The position numbers and the translations under genes were made by a program. The notes beneath the pieces were generated by a model. It was not told where the DNA came from, searched no databases, and worked only from the letters and a program-made list of their open reading frames with translations. From NCBI GenBank assembly GCA_002869695.1, contig PKUD01000090.1, positions 21,146 to 85,145 of the forward strand: 64,000 nucleotides of DNA, given 5' to 3'. Positions 36,416 through 44,957 of the stretch are shown here, piece by piece (the first letter of the stretch is position 1; the number at the start of each line of letters is the position of its first letter). The stretch comes from Desulfuromonas sp. (GTDB lineage: Bacteria; Desulfobacterota; Desulfuromonadia; Desulfuromonadales; Geopsychrobacteraceae).

Positions 36416-37978
36416 TTACTTAATATCCAAGTACTTGGCCATCACCGGCTGCTCAACCTGCTCAACCACGGCAACCTGTCTGGACTCCATCTGATTCAAC
36501 AACTGCTCCATTGCCGGATTCATCTTTTCGAAGAAGGTGTTGGGATAAACACCGATCCAGAAGACGAACAGGATCAACGGCAGCATAATGACAATTTCAC
36601 GGGCCGAAAGATCCGACAGATTTTCATTGGCCGGGTTGGTAATCTTGCCGAACATAACTCTCTGGTACATCCAGAGCATGTAAACCGCAGCAAAGATGAC
36701 ACCGCTGGTCGCGACCACGGCATACCAGCGCAAGCCACTCTCAAACGCACCCATCAGAGCCAGGAATTCGCCGACGAAGCCGTTAGTGCCCGGCAGGCCG
36801 ATGGAGGAGAAAGTGATGATCAGGAACACCGTAGCAAAGATCGGCATCTTGTGCGCGAGACCGCCGAACTCACTGATCAGACGGGTATGCCGCCGTTCAT
36901 AAATAAATCCGACGATAAGGAACAGCGCGCCGGTCGAAACCCCGTGGTTGATCATCTGCAGCATACCGCCGGCCATTCCTTGCATGTTCATGGCGAAGAT
37001 ACCGAGCATGACGAAGCCGAGGTGAGCAACCGATGAGTAGGCGACCAGTTTCTTGACATCTTCCTGCATCATCGCAACCAGTGAACCGTAGATGATGCCG
37101 ATCACCGACAGGGTCGCCAGCATCGGGATAAAGGTCTGCAGTGCTTCAGGGAACAGCGGCATGGCAAAGCGGACATAGCCGTAGGTCCCCATCTTCAGCA
37201 GGACCGCGGCCAGGATGACTGAACCTGCCGTCGGAGCCTCGGTGTGTGCATCCGGCAACCAGGTGTGCAGCGGGAACATCGGCACCTTGATCGCAAAGCT
37301 GAAGCCGAACGCCAGGAACAACCAGTACTGTGCGCCGGACGGGATGGCCAGACGATAGAACTCCTGGATGCCGAAGCCGTTCATCGGTGCGCCGGACTGG
37401 ATGGCATAGTAGTAGACGAAGATGATCGCCACCAGCATCAGCAGGGAACCGACCGCAGTATAGATGAAGAACTTGACCGCCGCGTAGATGCGATTCTTAC
37501 CGCCCCAGATACCGATCAGGAAGTACATGGGGATCAGCATCAATTCCCAGAAGATGTAGAAGAGGAACAGATCGAGGGAGATGAAGGCGCCGAGCATGCC
37601 GGTTTCAAGCAGCAGCAGCAGGGCCATGAACCCTTTGATGTTCTTATCCACAGCGTTCCAGGTCGAGAGTACGGCAATCGGCATGATGAAGGTCGTCAGC
37701 ATCACCAGCCAGAGGCTGATGCCATCGACGCCGATATTGTAGTTCATCTGGAAGTAGTTGCCGATATTGATCCACTCGTAAAATTCACGATAGTGCATCC
37801 CGCCGGAGACGGTAAAAACATCGTCGAAAGCAAGCGGCAGACTGAGCACGAAAGTGATCAGGGTCACCACCAGAGCAGTGCTTTTCAGCAGAGCTCCGTT
37901 CTCCCGCGGAATGAAGAGGACAACCAGCATCCCCAGAAGCGGGAAGAATGTCATAAAACTGAGAAGGTAATCGGCCAT
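36416..37978 (-). CDS. nuoM: NADH-quinone oxidoreductase subunit M
   Basis: A 520-residue antiporter-like subunit (ND4 homologue). Typical segments: GVDGISLWLVMLTTFIMPI near residue 80, FPLHTWLPDAHTEAPTAGSV near 232 with the conserved Lys/His region, and MQEDVKKLVAYSSVAHLGFV near 305. About 14 membrane helices. It forms one of three proton channels of complex I together with NuoL and NuoN. It lies between nuoL (47 bases upstream) and nuoN. Confidence 0.96.
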   Translation of the reverse strand: MADYLLSFMTFFPLLGMLVVLFIPRENGALLKSTALVVTLITFVLSLPLAFDDVFTVSGGMHYREFYEWINIGNYFQMNYNIGVDGISLWLVMLTTFIMPIAVLSTWNAVDKNIKGFMALLLLLETGMLGAFISLDLFLFYIFWELMLIPMYFLIGIWGGKNRIYAAVKFFIYTAVGSLLMLVAIIFVYYYAIQSGAPMNGFGIQEFYRLAIPSGAQYWLFLAFGFSFAIKVPMFPLHTWLPDAHTEAPTAGSVILAAVLLKMGTYGYVRFAMPLFPEALQTFIPMLATLSVIGIIYGSLVAMMQEDVKKLVAYSSVAHLGFVMLGIFAMNMQGMAGGMLQMINHGVSTGALFLIVGFIYERRHTRLISEFGGLAHKMPIFATVFLIITFSSIGLPGTNGFVGEFLALMGAFESGLRWYAVVATSGVIFAAVYMLWMYQRVMFGKITNPANENLSDLSAREIVIMLPLILFVFWIGVYPNTFFEKMNPAMEQLLNQMESRQVAVVEQVEQPVMAKYLDIK

Positions 37979-38025
37979 GTGGAATCGCTACTTGTAGCTA
38001 TATCTTTAATTCGCTGCCGAATTGA

Positions 38026-39993
38026 TTAACCGAAAACGTAGTAGCCGACAATGACGACCACACCGACCACCATGGCCGCTGCATAGTTGTGCAGGAAACC
38101 GGACTGGGTGAAACGCAGACCGGCAGACAGTCCCTTCACCACCCAGGCAGTTCCGTTGACCACGCCGTCAACCACACAGACATCAAACCCTCTCCAGAGG
38201 AAGGTGCCGATTTTCTTTGTGGGGTTAACGAACAGGAAGTCATACAGCTCATCGATGTACCACTTGTTGAACACCGCCCGATGCAGACCTGAGAACGCCG
38301 CGGTGAATTTGCCCGGGAGTTCCGGTTTTTTCAGGTACATGTAGATTGCGATACCGATACCGGCAAAGGCGACCAGTACCGAAATGGCCATCAGTGCATA
38401 CTCAGTGGCATGAGCGCCATGGGCTTCAATGCGGTAAAGCTCCTGGGCATGGCCGAAGACCGGCTCGAAGAAATGGTGGATATGATTCGCACCACCAAGA
38501 ATTGCCGGAACGCCGACATAGCCACCAACGACGGCCAGGAACGCCAGGATTATCAGGGGGATCGTGATCGTCAGCGGAGATTCGGGGATATGATCCTTGG
38601 CTTTCGGATCAGTCTTCTGCGGCCCCCAGAACGTCATAGAAACGCAGCGGAACATATAGAATGCCGTCATACCAGCAGCGATCACACCAACCAGCCACAG
38701 GCCCCAATGACCGCGCGTTGAACCAAAGGCCCACCAGAGGATTTCGTCTTTGGAAAAGAATGCGGAGAACAGAGGCACACCCGCAATAGCGATGGTTGAA
38801 AGCAGGAAGGTCCAGTAGGTAATCGGCATTTTTTTAGCTAGGCCGCCCATGTTGCGCATATCCTGCGGATCGTCATGCAGGTGGGCGTGATGATAGCCAT
38901 GGTGCATGCCATGGATGACCGAACCGGAACCGAGGAACAGACACGCCTTGAAGAATGCGTGGGTCATCAGGTGGAAGATACCGGCGGTAAAGGCACCGAC
39001 ACCCATCGCCAGGAACATGTAACCGAGCTGGGAAACGGTGGAATAGGCAAGTACCCGCTTGATGTCGTTCTGGGCAAAACCGATGCTCGCGGCGAAGATT
39101 GCCGTCGCGGCTCCGACGATGGCAACAACCATCATCGTGGTCGGTGACATGGCGAACAGGATATTCATCCGGCCGATCATGTAGACACCGGCGGTGACCA
39201 TGGTGGCCGCGTGGATCAGTGCGGAGACCGGAGTCGGACCTTCCATCGCGTCGGGCAGCCAGGTATAGAGCGGAATCTGAGCCGACTTACCGGTGGCGCC
39301 GAGGAAGAAACAGAGAGTCACAACCGTGACCAGCAGGCCTCCGCTCTGCAGCAGGTGAGCATTCTCGGAGATTTCAACGAAGTTCAGGGTCCAGACGCCT
39401 TTGCTGCCGAGTGCCCAGAACAGGGTCAGCAGACCGCACAGGAAACCGAAGTCACCGATCCGGTTAACGACAAACGCCTTTTTCGCCGCGTCACCGGCAC
39501 TCTTCTTCTCGAAGTAGTAGCCGATCAGCAGATAGGAGCAGAGGCCCACGCCTTCCCAGCCGATAAACATGACCAGGGCGTTGTTACCGAGCACCAGCAT
39601 CAGCATCGAGAAGCAGAACAGGTTCAGGTAGCTGAAGAAGCGGTAGAACCCGACTTCACCGTGCATATAGCCGATGGAGTAGAGGTGGATCAGCGAGCCG
39701 ACCCCGGTAACGACCATGATCATCACGGCGGACAGAGGATCGAGCAGAAACCCCCAGTCAACCTGAAGATTGCCGATCGTCATCCAGGATGCGACAGTCT
39801 CCTGAAAGACCTTTTGTTCTGAGCCGAGCAGGCCGAAGAAGTTCTGGCAGGCGACCAGGAAGGAGGCGAAGATCGCCAAGGTCCCGATGCTGCCGATGAC
39901 CTTCTCGTTCTTGATCTTCTTGCCGAGCAGGCCGTTGATAATCGACCCCACGAGCGGGAAGAACGGGATGAGCCACAGATTGTTGTACATCAA
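38026..39993 (-). CDS. nuoL: NADH-quinone oxidoreductase subunit L
   Basis: A 655-residue antiporter-like subunit (ND5 homologue), the distal proton pump with the long lateral helix. Signatures: GSLIHLYSIGYMHGE near residue 100, WEGVGLCSYLLIGYYF near 147, PLYTWLPDAMEGPTPVSALI near 242 and AQNDIKRVLAYSTVSQLGY near 310. A His-rich cytoplasmic loop (HGMHHGYHHAHLHDDPQDM) occurs near 365. About 16 membrane helices. Spacing to nuoK is 40 bases. Confidence 0.96.
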   Translation of the reverse strand: MMYNNLWLIPFFPLVGSIINGLLGKKIKNEKVIGSIGTLAIFASFLVACQNFFGLLGSEQKVFQETVASWMTIGNLQVDWGFLLDPLSAVMIMVVTGVGSLIHLYSIGYMHGEVGFYRFFSYLNLFCFSMLMLVLGNNALVMFIGWEGVGLCSYLLIGYYFEKKSAGDAAKKAFVVNRIGDFGFLCGLLTLFWALGSKGVWTLNFVEISENAHLLQSGGLLVTVVTLCFFLGATGKSAQIPLYTWLPDAMEGPTPVSALIHAATMVTAGVYMIGRMNILFAMSPTTMMVVAIVGAATAIFAASIGFAQNDIKRVLAYSTVSQLGYMFLAMGVGAFTAGIFHLMTHAFFKACLFLGSGSVIHGMHHGYHHAHLHDDPQDMRNMGGLAKKMPITYWTFLLSTIAIAGVPLFSAFFSKDEILWWAFGSTRGHWGLWLVGVIAAGMTAFYMFRCVSMTFWGPQKTDPKAKDHIPESPLTITIPLIILAFLAVVGGYVGVPAILGGANHIHHFFEPVFGHAQELYRIEAHGAHATEYALMAISVLVAFAGIGIAIYMYLKKPELPGKFTAAFSGLHRAVFNKWYIDELYDFLFVNPTKKIGTFLWRGFDVCVVDGVVNGTAWVVKGLSAGLRFTQSGFLHNYAAAMVVGVVVIVGYYVFG

Positions 39994-40033
39994 ACTCTCC
40001 TATTTGCTGAATAACCCGATAGGGATATGCGAA

Positions 40034-40339
40034 TCACCACTTAAGCAGGTTGAAATCGTCGACGTCGATCGATTCCTTGTTGCGATAAAATGCGATGATC
40101 AGTGCCAGACCCACCGCAGCCTCAGCCGCAGCAACCGTCATAACAAAGAAGACAAAGATCTGTCCATCCATGTTGCCGAGATGGCGAGACAGGGCTATGA
40201 AGGTCAGGTTGACCGAATTGAGCATCAATTCAATGCACATGAAAATGACGATGGTGTTTTTCCGGGTCAGAACACCAAAGGTCCCGATGGCAAACAGAAT
40301 CGCTGCCAGAATCATGTAATGGTATACGCTAATCATCAT
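40034..40339 (-). CDS. nuoK: NADH-quinone oxidoreductase subunit K
   Basis: A 101-residue subunit (ND4L homologue) with three transmembrane helices. The conserved glutamate of the second helix is in FMCIELMLNSVNL and the third helix region AAAEAAVGLALIIAFYR is typical. It helps form the proton path next to NuoJ and NuoH. Usual length for the family. Confidence 0.95.
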   Translation of the reverse strand: MMISVYHYMILAAILFAIGTFGVLTRKNTIVIFMCIELMLNSVNLTFIALSRHLGNMDGQIFVFFVMTVAAAEAAVGLALIIAFYRNKESIDVDDFNLLKW

Positions 40340-40364
40340 CTATCTCCCGATCCGATAATCTCGG

Positions 40365-40868
40365 TTAAACTTTGCGCTTCGACAGGATTACTGCGCCGAC
40401 AATAGCAACCAGCAGCAGGATCGAGGCGATTTCAAAAGGCAGCAGAAATTCAGTAAACATCGCCGTGCCGATCAACTCAGTATGACCATAGTCCTTGACC
40501 ACTTCCGAGGTCACGGTCCCGACCTTTTTTGTCACTGTGCCACCGGCAATGAACTTGGCGGCAATGAGGAAGATGAGAAAGCCGAGGCCGGTGGCCCAGA
40601 TCAAGCCGTGACGATAGACACTCTTACCGACTGAGCCGATGTTCAGCAGCATGATTACAAAGACAATCAACACCATGATTGCGCCGGCATAGACCATGAT
40701 CTGGATCGCAGCCATAAACGGCGCTTCCAGCATCACGTAATAAACCGCCAAGCAGAGAAAGGTGGTGACCAGGCAAAGAGCACTGTTAACCGTATTTCGG
40801 CATTTCGTGACAAAAAATGCTGAAAGTACCGCAACCAGTGCGACCAGATAAAAAAGCAAAGCTTCCAT
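40365..40868 (-). CDS. nuoJ: NADH-quinone oxidoreductase subunit J
   Basis: A 167-residue membrane subunit (ND6 homologue) with five helices. The conserved third helix reads IQIMVYAGAIMVLIVFVIML (about residues 56-75), matching the pi-bulge helix that rotates during the complex I cycle. It lies 25 bases before nuoK and 20 bases after nuoI in the transcript. Confidence 0.95.
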   Translation of the reverse strand: MEALLFYLVALVAVLSAFFVTKCRNTVNSALCLVTTFLCLAVYYVMLEAPFMAAIQIMVYAGAIMVLIVFVIMLLNIGSVGKSVYRHGLIWATGLGFLIFLIAAKFIAGGTVTKKVGTVTSEVVKDYGHTELIGTAMFTEFLLPFEIASILLLVAIVGAVILSKRKV

Positions 40869-40888
40869 GGATTCGCCGCTCCCTTTCC

Positions 40889-41287
40889 CTAATTCTTAAG
40901 AAGACGTTCTTTGTCGAAGTTGAAATCTTCCCGCTTGAAATTCGCCAGTTCGTAGGCACCGGTCATCTCGATGGCCTCAACCGGGCAGGCTTCCACGCAG
41001 TAGCCGCAGAAGATACAGCGGAGCAGATCAATTTCGTAAACCTTCGGATATTTTTCGCCCTTTTCGTTTTCAGCCGATTCGACGGTGATACATTTCGCCG
41101 GACAGACTGTGGGGCAAAGATAACAGGCCACACACTTCTCACGGTGCTGATCCGGAACCAGCCGGTGCAGACCACGGAACCGCGGTGACATTTCGAGCTT
41201 CTGCTTGGGATAATCAACAGTTGTCCTGTTCCCCGGAAGCAGGTGCTTCAGCGTTATACTCAAGCCTTTGGCAAATTCTTTAAACAT
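40889..41287 (-). CDS. nuoI: NADH-quinone oxidoreductase subunit I
   Basis: A 132-residue ferredoxin-like subunit holding clusters N6a and N6b. First motif C52-xx-C55-xx-C58-xxx-C62-P (CVACYLCPTVCP), second CIFCGYCVEACP near residues 91-102. It passes electrons from NuoG to the N2 cluster in NuoB. The protein is slightly shorter than many NuoI but both motifs are complete. Confidence 0.95.
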   Translation of the reverse strand: MFKEFAKGLSITLKHLLPGNRTTVDYPKQKLEMSPRFRGLHRLVPDQHREKCVACYLCPTVCPAKCITVESAENEKGEKYPKVYEIDLLRCIFCGYCVEACPVEAIEMTGAYELANFKREDFNFDKERLLKN

Positions 41288-41311
41288 AACTATCCTCTAC
41301 GCAACTTTGGC

Positions 41312-42367
41312 TTACTGCCAGAGAAGAACCATGAATCCGGTGAGCACAATGTTGGCCAACGACAGGGGCAACAGCACTTTCCAACCGATGAACATCAGCT
41401 GGTCATAACGAACCCGGGGGAAGGTTGCCCGGATCCAGATGAAGAAGAACATGAACGCGAAGACCTTCAGCAGGAAGTTGACCGGACCCCAGAAGATACC
41501 GCTCCAGCCGCCGAGGAACAGAGTCGTGGCGATCGCTGAAACAGTGATCATGTTGGCATACTCGGCCATGAAGAACAGCGCGTACTTCATCGAGGAGTAT
41601 TCGGTACAGAAACCGGAGACCAACTCGGTTTCAGCTTCCGGAAGGTCGAACGGAGTCCGGTTGATCTCGGCCATCGATCCGACGACGAACAGGGCGAAAG
41701 CCAGCGGCTGGGAAAAGATGTACCAGTTGGGGATAAAGCTGAGAGCTTCGATTCCCCACAGTGGCTCCATCTGAGCCGCGACGATGCCACGCATGCTGAG
41801 AGTTTCAGAGAGCATGAACACGGCGATGATCGACAAGCCTGCCGCCAGCTCGTATGAAACCATCTGCGCCGTAGACCGAATCCCGCCCAGCAGAGAATAC
41901 TTGCTGTTGGACGCGACACCGGCCAGAACGATACCGTAGACACCCAGTCCGGCCATCGCCAGGATGTAAAGAACACCGATGTTAAGATCGGTAATCTGCA
42001 AGGGTACGATGTAGTCACCAATGACCAGGTCACCGCCGAAGGGGATGACCGCCACTGCAATCAGGGAAGGTCCAAGCAGCATCATCGGTGCCAGGATGAA
42101 AGCAAACTTACTCGCTTCAGCAGGGATGATGTCTTCCTTGAAGAACAGCTTCAGACCATCTGCGATAGGCTGCAGAAGTCCCTTCGGGCCCGTCATGGTG
42201 GGACCCATGCGGGTCTGCATACGGCCGATAACCTTGCGCTCAACCCAGGTCGCGTAAGCAACGATCAGCATTGTGACCGTAAAAGCCACCAGTATCTTCG
42301 CCAACATGGCGACGGAGTACAGAATTGGGTTGTTTGAGAGTGTCACTACCTCTGGCGTCATGACCAT
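41312..42367 (-). CDS. nuoH: NADH-quinone oxidoreductase subunit H
   Basis: A 351-residue membrane subunit (ND1 homologue) with eight helices that contributes to the quinone-binding chamber. Signatures: ERKVIGRMQTRMGPTMTGPKG (residue about 43 onward), SKYSLLGGIRSTAQMVSYEL near 155 and EINRTPFDLPEAETELVSGF near 235, with the conserved Glu-rich loop. Spacing to nuoI is 24 bases. Confidence 0.96.
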   Translation of the reverse strand: MVMTPEVVTLSNNPILYSVAMLAKILVAFTVTMLIVAYATWVERKVIGRMQTRMGPTMTGPKGLLQPIADGLKLFFKEDIIPAEASKFAFILAPMMLLGPSLIAVAVIPFGGDLVIGDYIVPLQITDLNIGVLYILAMAGLGVYGIVLAGVASNSKYSLLGGIRSTAQMVSYELAAGLSIIAVFMLSETLSMRGIVAAQMEPLWGIEALSFIPNWYIFSQPLAFALFVVGSMAEINRTPFDLPEAETELVSGFCTEYSSMKYALFFMAEYANMITVSAIATTLFLGGWSGIFWGPVNFLLKVFAFMFFFIWIRATFPRVRYDQLMFIGWKVLLPLSLANIVLTGFMVLLWQ

Positions 42368-42455
42368 CCTCTTCCTTGATGTCTATGGCATTGCTGCCGA
42401 TTTCAGCCGGGATGATGATCCGCATCCCTGCATTTCAGAATAAACCGTTAACTGC

Positions 42456-44924
42456 TTAACCGACCTGGACAGGGATTGCAGCCTGTCCACGGTAAAGTTT
42501 ATTAAGCTTGAGCGCTCCAAAGTGATAGGGAGCGAACAGAACACCTTGCGGCAGGCGACGGTCAACCTTGGCTTTGGCCTGAATTTCCCCAGCATCAGTC
42601 CGCAACTTAACCAGGTCCCCTTCCTGAATATTGAGCGCCTTGGCGTCCTCGCGGCCAAACTCGATATAGGCTTCGGCGACGACGGCCTGCGGTCCCTTGG
42701 CATGGGTAGAAACGGTGCCGCTGTGGTAAAGAGAACTGCCGACCAGCAGTTGATACTCGGCATCAACCGGCTGGGTACCAGCCACCGGAACCAGGTTGCG
42801 GGTAATCGGTGTCAGGATGTCGCCGCCCCAGACGTAACCCTGCGGGCCGATCATCTCCAGGTCGATTCCGCGGTATTGGTCTGTCGCGGCACAGAGTTGG
42901 CCGAAGACGTCAGCCGGTGCTGCCGCCGCGTCTTGCCCGAAACCGGTGAGCAGGCCCTGCAGTATGGCAAAGTCGGTCCGCGCCTCGCCCGGCGACGGAA
43001 TAGCAGATCGAAGCTGCTGAAGGCGTCGTTCGGCATTGGTCACTGTGCCATTCTTTTCGGCAAAAGAGGCGGCCGGAAGGACCACGTGGGCCTTCTGGGC
43101 GGTCGGCGACATGAAAATATCCTGGACCACCAAGAACGGAACCTTGCTGAGCGCCTGCTCAACAGCATCGCGATCCGGGTACGAGGAGAGCATATCCTCG
43201 CCGACGACATAGAGAGCCTTCAGTTGATTCTCGGTTGCAGCGGTCAGCATCTGCTGAACGCCCATTCCCTCTGCGCCAGGCAGAATACCCAGGTCGATGG
43301 CCCCTTGACTGTTGCTCTTCTCGCCACAGAGGTAAAGACCGGAACCGGGGCGGCCGGCAATACCGGTGAGCAGAGCCAGGTTGGCTGCTGCGATGCCCAG
43401 TTCCTTACTGGCAGCCGTGTAAGGCAGGCCATAGGCAAGCAGGATTGCTGCATTCTCTGCTGCGGCCAGCTCACGCGCGGCAACCTTGATCGCCTCGGCG
43501 TCAACGCCAGTCGTAGCAGCGACAGTTTCTGGTGCGTAATCGGCCAGCGCCCCCTTCAATTCCTCGACACCGTTGAGACGTTCGGTTTTGGCCAGCCCTT
43601 CATCAAGCAGAACCCGGGCCATAGCATTGAGAATATTGACTTCCAGACCCGGTTTGTGCAGCAGGGTTCTGGCGTTGGGCAACTTGGTGAACTTGCCGCG
43701 CTTATCGGCAATCACGCTCAGCTTGGCATTGTTACGCCGCACCGCCTGGTTGACCACCATGCCGAAGACCGGATGAGTCTCATAAAAGTCGGAACGGATC
43801 GACAGCACCGCATCGCAGTTTTCCACTTGCGGGAAGGTCGCGGTGGAGGCCTGCAGTCCAAGCGTTTGTTGCAAACCCTCGGTAACGCCCTTGTAGCATT
43901 CGCCACCCGAGTTATCGAGGTTGTCGGTTCCGATAGCCGCTGCCAGATTTTTGAGCAGGAACAGCTCCTCGTTGGTCAGTCGCGCCCCGCTGATAACACC
44001 GGCCGCGCTGCCGGCCTGCTTCAACCCTTCAACCGCAGCTGCAAGCGCCTCATCCCAGCTGGCTTCAACCAGTTCGCCATCTTTACGGATCAGAGGCTTG
44101 GTCAGTCGCTCATCACTGTTGACATAGGAATAACCGAAACGGCCACGGATACAGAGATTTCCGTCGTTGACCCCGGTTTTGTCGTTAAAGCGGATCGTTT
44201 CGACCTTCTTGTCCTTGGTCCCGAGGGTGATCGTACAACCGTTGCCACAGTAGCCACAGACGGAATCGACTTCTTTGAGCTGCCACGGGCGGGCCTTGAA
44301 CTTGAACGGACGGGGCAGGATCGCTCCAACCGGACACATGGAGACGCACTGGCCGCAGAACTCGCAGTTCAGACCACGATCGAAAGCGGTCGCGATCTTG
44401 GTTTCGAAGCCCCGGTTGATAAAGGAGTAGGAACCGTAACCGACGATCTCATCGCAGACGCGAACGCATTTACCGCAGAGGACACAGCGGTTCATGTTGC
44501 GCTCGATCAGCGGGTTGACCTCATCCGTCGGCAGGTCGAACTTCTCACCCTCGAAGCGGTTGGTCACCACTTCATATTCGTAGGACAGGTCCTGCAGGTC
44601 GCATTCTCCACCCTTGTCGCAGACCGGACAGTCGACCACATGGTTGACCAGCAGAAACTCCAGAACCGTCTTGCGGACCTTGACAATTTCATCAGAGGTC
44701 GTAGTGACAACCATCCCCTCGGTAACCGGAGTGGTACAGGACGGGATCAGACGCCCCTTCATCTGTTCCACTTCAACCAGGCAGATCCGGCAGGCCCCAT
44801 AAGGGAGAAGTTTCTTGGCGTAGCAGAGAACCGGAATGTGGACTCCCGCCTCACAGGCCGCCTCATAGATCGTGGCCGTCTTGCTGACCGTTACTTCTTT
44901 TCCGTCAATCGTCAGATTAACCAT
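42456..44924 (-). CDS. nuoG: NADH-quinone oxidoreductase subunit G
   Basis: An 822-residue peripheral subunit. The N-terminal 2Fe-2S domain has CYAKKLLPYGACRICLVEV and a later Cys (C-terminal of this set at IPSC). A His/Cys-ligated 4Fe-4S domain follows (HVVDCPVCDKGGECDLQDL), then two more 4Fe-4S sites (CVLCGKCVRVCDE, CEFCGQCVSMCPVGA) and a molybdopterin-oxidoreductase-like domain beginning with CGYCGNGC. A C-terminal molydopterin dinucleotide-binding-like domain (about 710-815) ends the protein. It receives electrons from NuoF and NuoE and passes them to NuoI. It is 33 bases after nuoF. Confidence 0.95.
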   Translation of the reverse strand: MVNLTIDGKEVTVSKTATIYEAACEAGVHIPVLCYAKKLLPYGACRICLVEVEQMKGRLIPSCTTPVTEGMVVTTTSDEIVKVRKTVLEFLLVNHVVDCPVCDKGGECDLQDLSYEYEVVTNRFEGEKFDLPTDEVNPLIERNMNRCVLCGKCVRVCDEIVGYGSYSFINRGFETKIATAFDRGLNCEFCGQCVSMCPVGAILPRPFKFKARPWQLKEVDSVCGYCGNGCTITLGTKDKKVETIRFNDKTGVNDGNLCIRGRFGYSYVNSDERLTKPLIRKDGELVEASWDEALAAAVEGLKQAGSAAGVISGARLTNEELFLLKNLAAAIGTDNLDNSGGECYKGVTEGLQQTLGLQASTATFPQVENCDAVLSIRSDFYETHPVFGMVVNQAVRRNNAKLSVIADKRGKFTKLPNARTLLHKPGLEVNILNAMARVLLDEGLAKTERLNGVEELKGALADYAPETVAATTGVDAEAIKVAARELAAAENAAILLAYGLPYTAASKELGIAAANLALLTGIAGRPGSGLYLCGEKSNSQGAIDLGILPGAEGMGVQQMLTAATENQLKALYVVGEDMLSSYPDRDAVEQALSKVPFLVVQDIFMSPTAQKAHVVLPAASFAEKNGTVTNAERRLQQLRSAIPSPGEARTDFAILQGLLTGFGQDAAAAPADVFGQLCAATDQYRGIDLEMIGPQGYVWGGDILTPITRNLVPVAGTQPVDAEYQLLVGSSLYHSGTVSTHAKGPQAVVAEAYIEFGREDAKALNIQEGDLVKLRTDAGEIQAKAKVDRRLPQGVLFAPYHFGALKLNKLYRGQAAIPVQVG

Positions 44925-44957
44925 CGTGACCTCGTATTAACTAAAGCAAGGGATCGA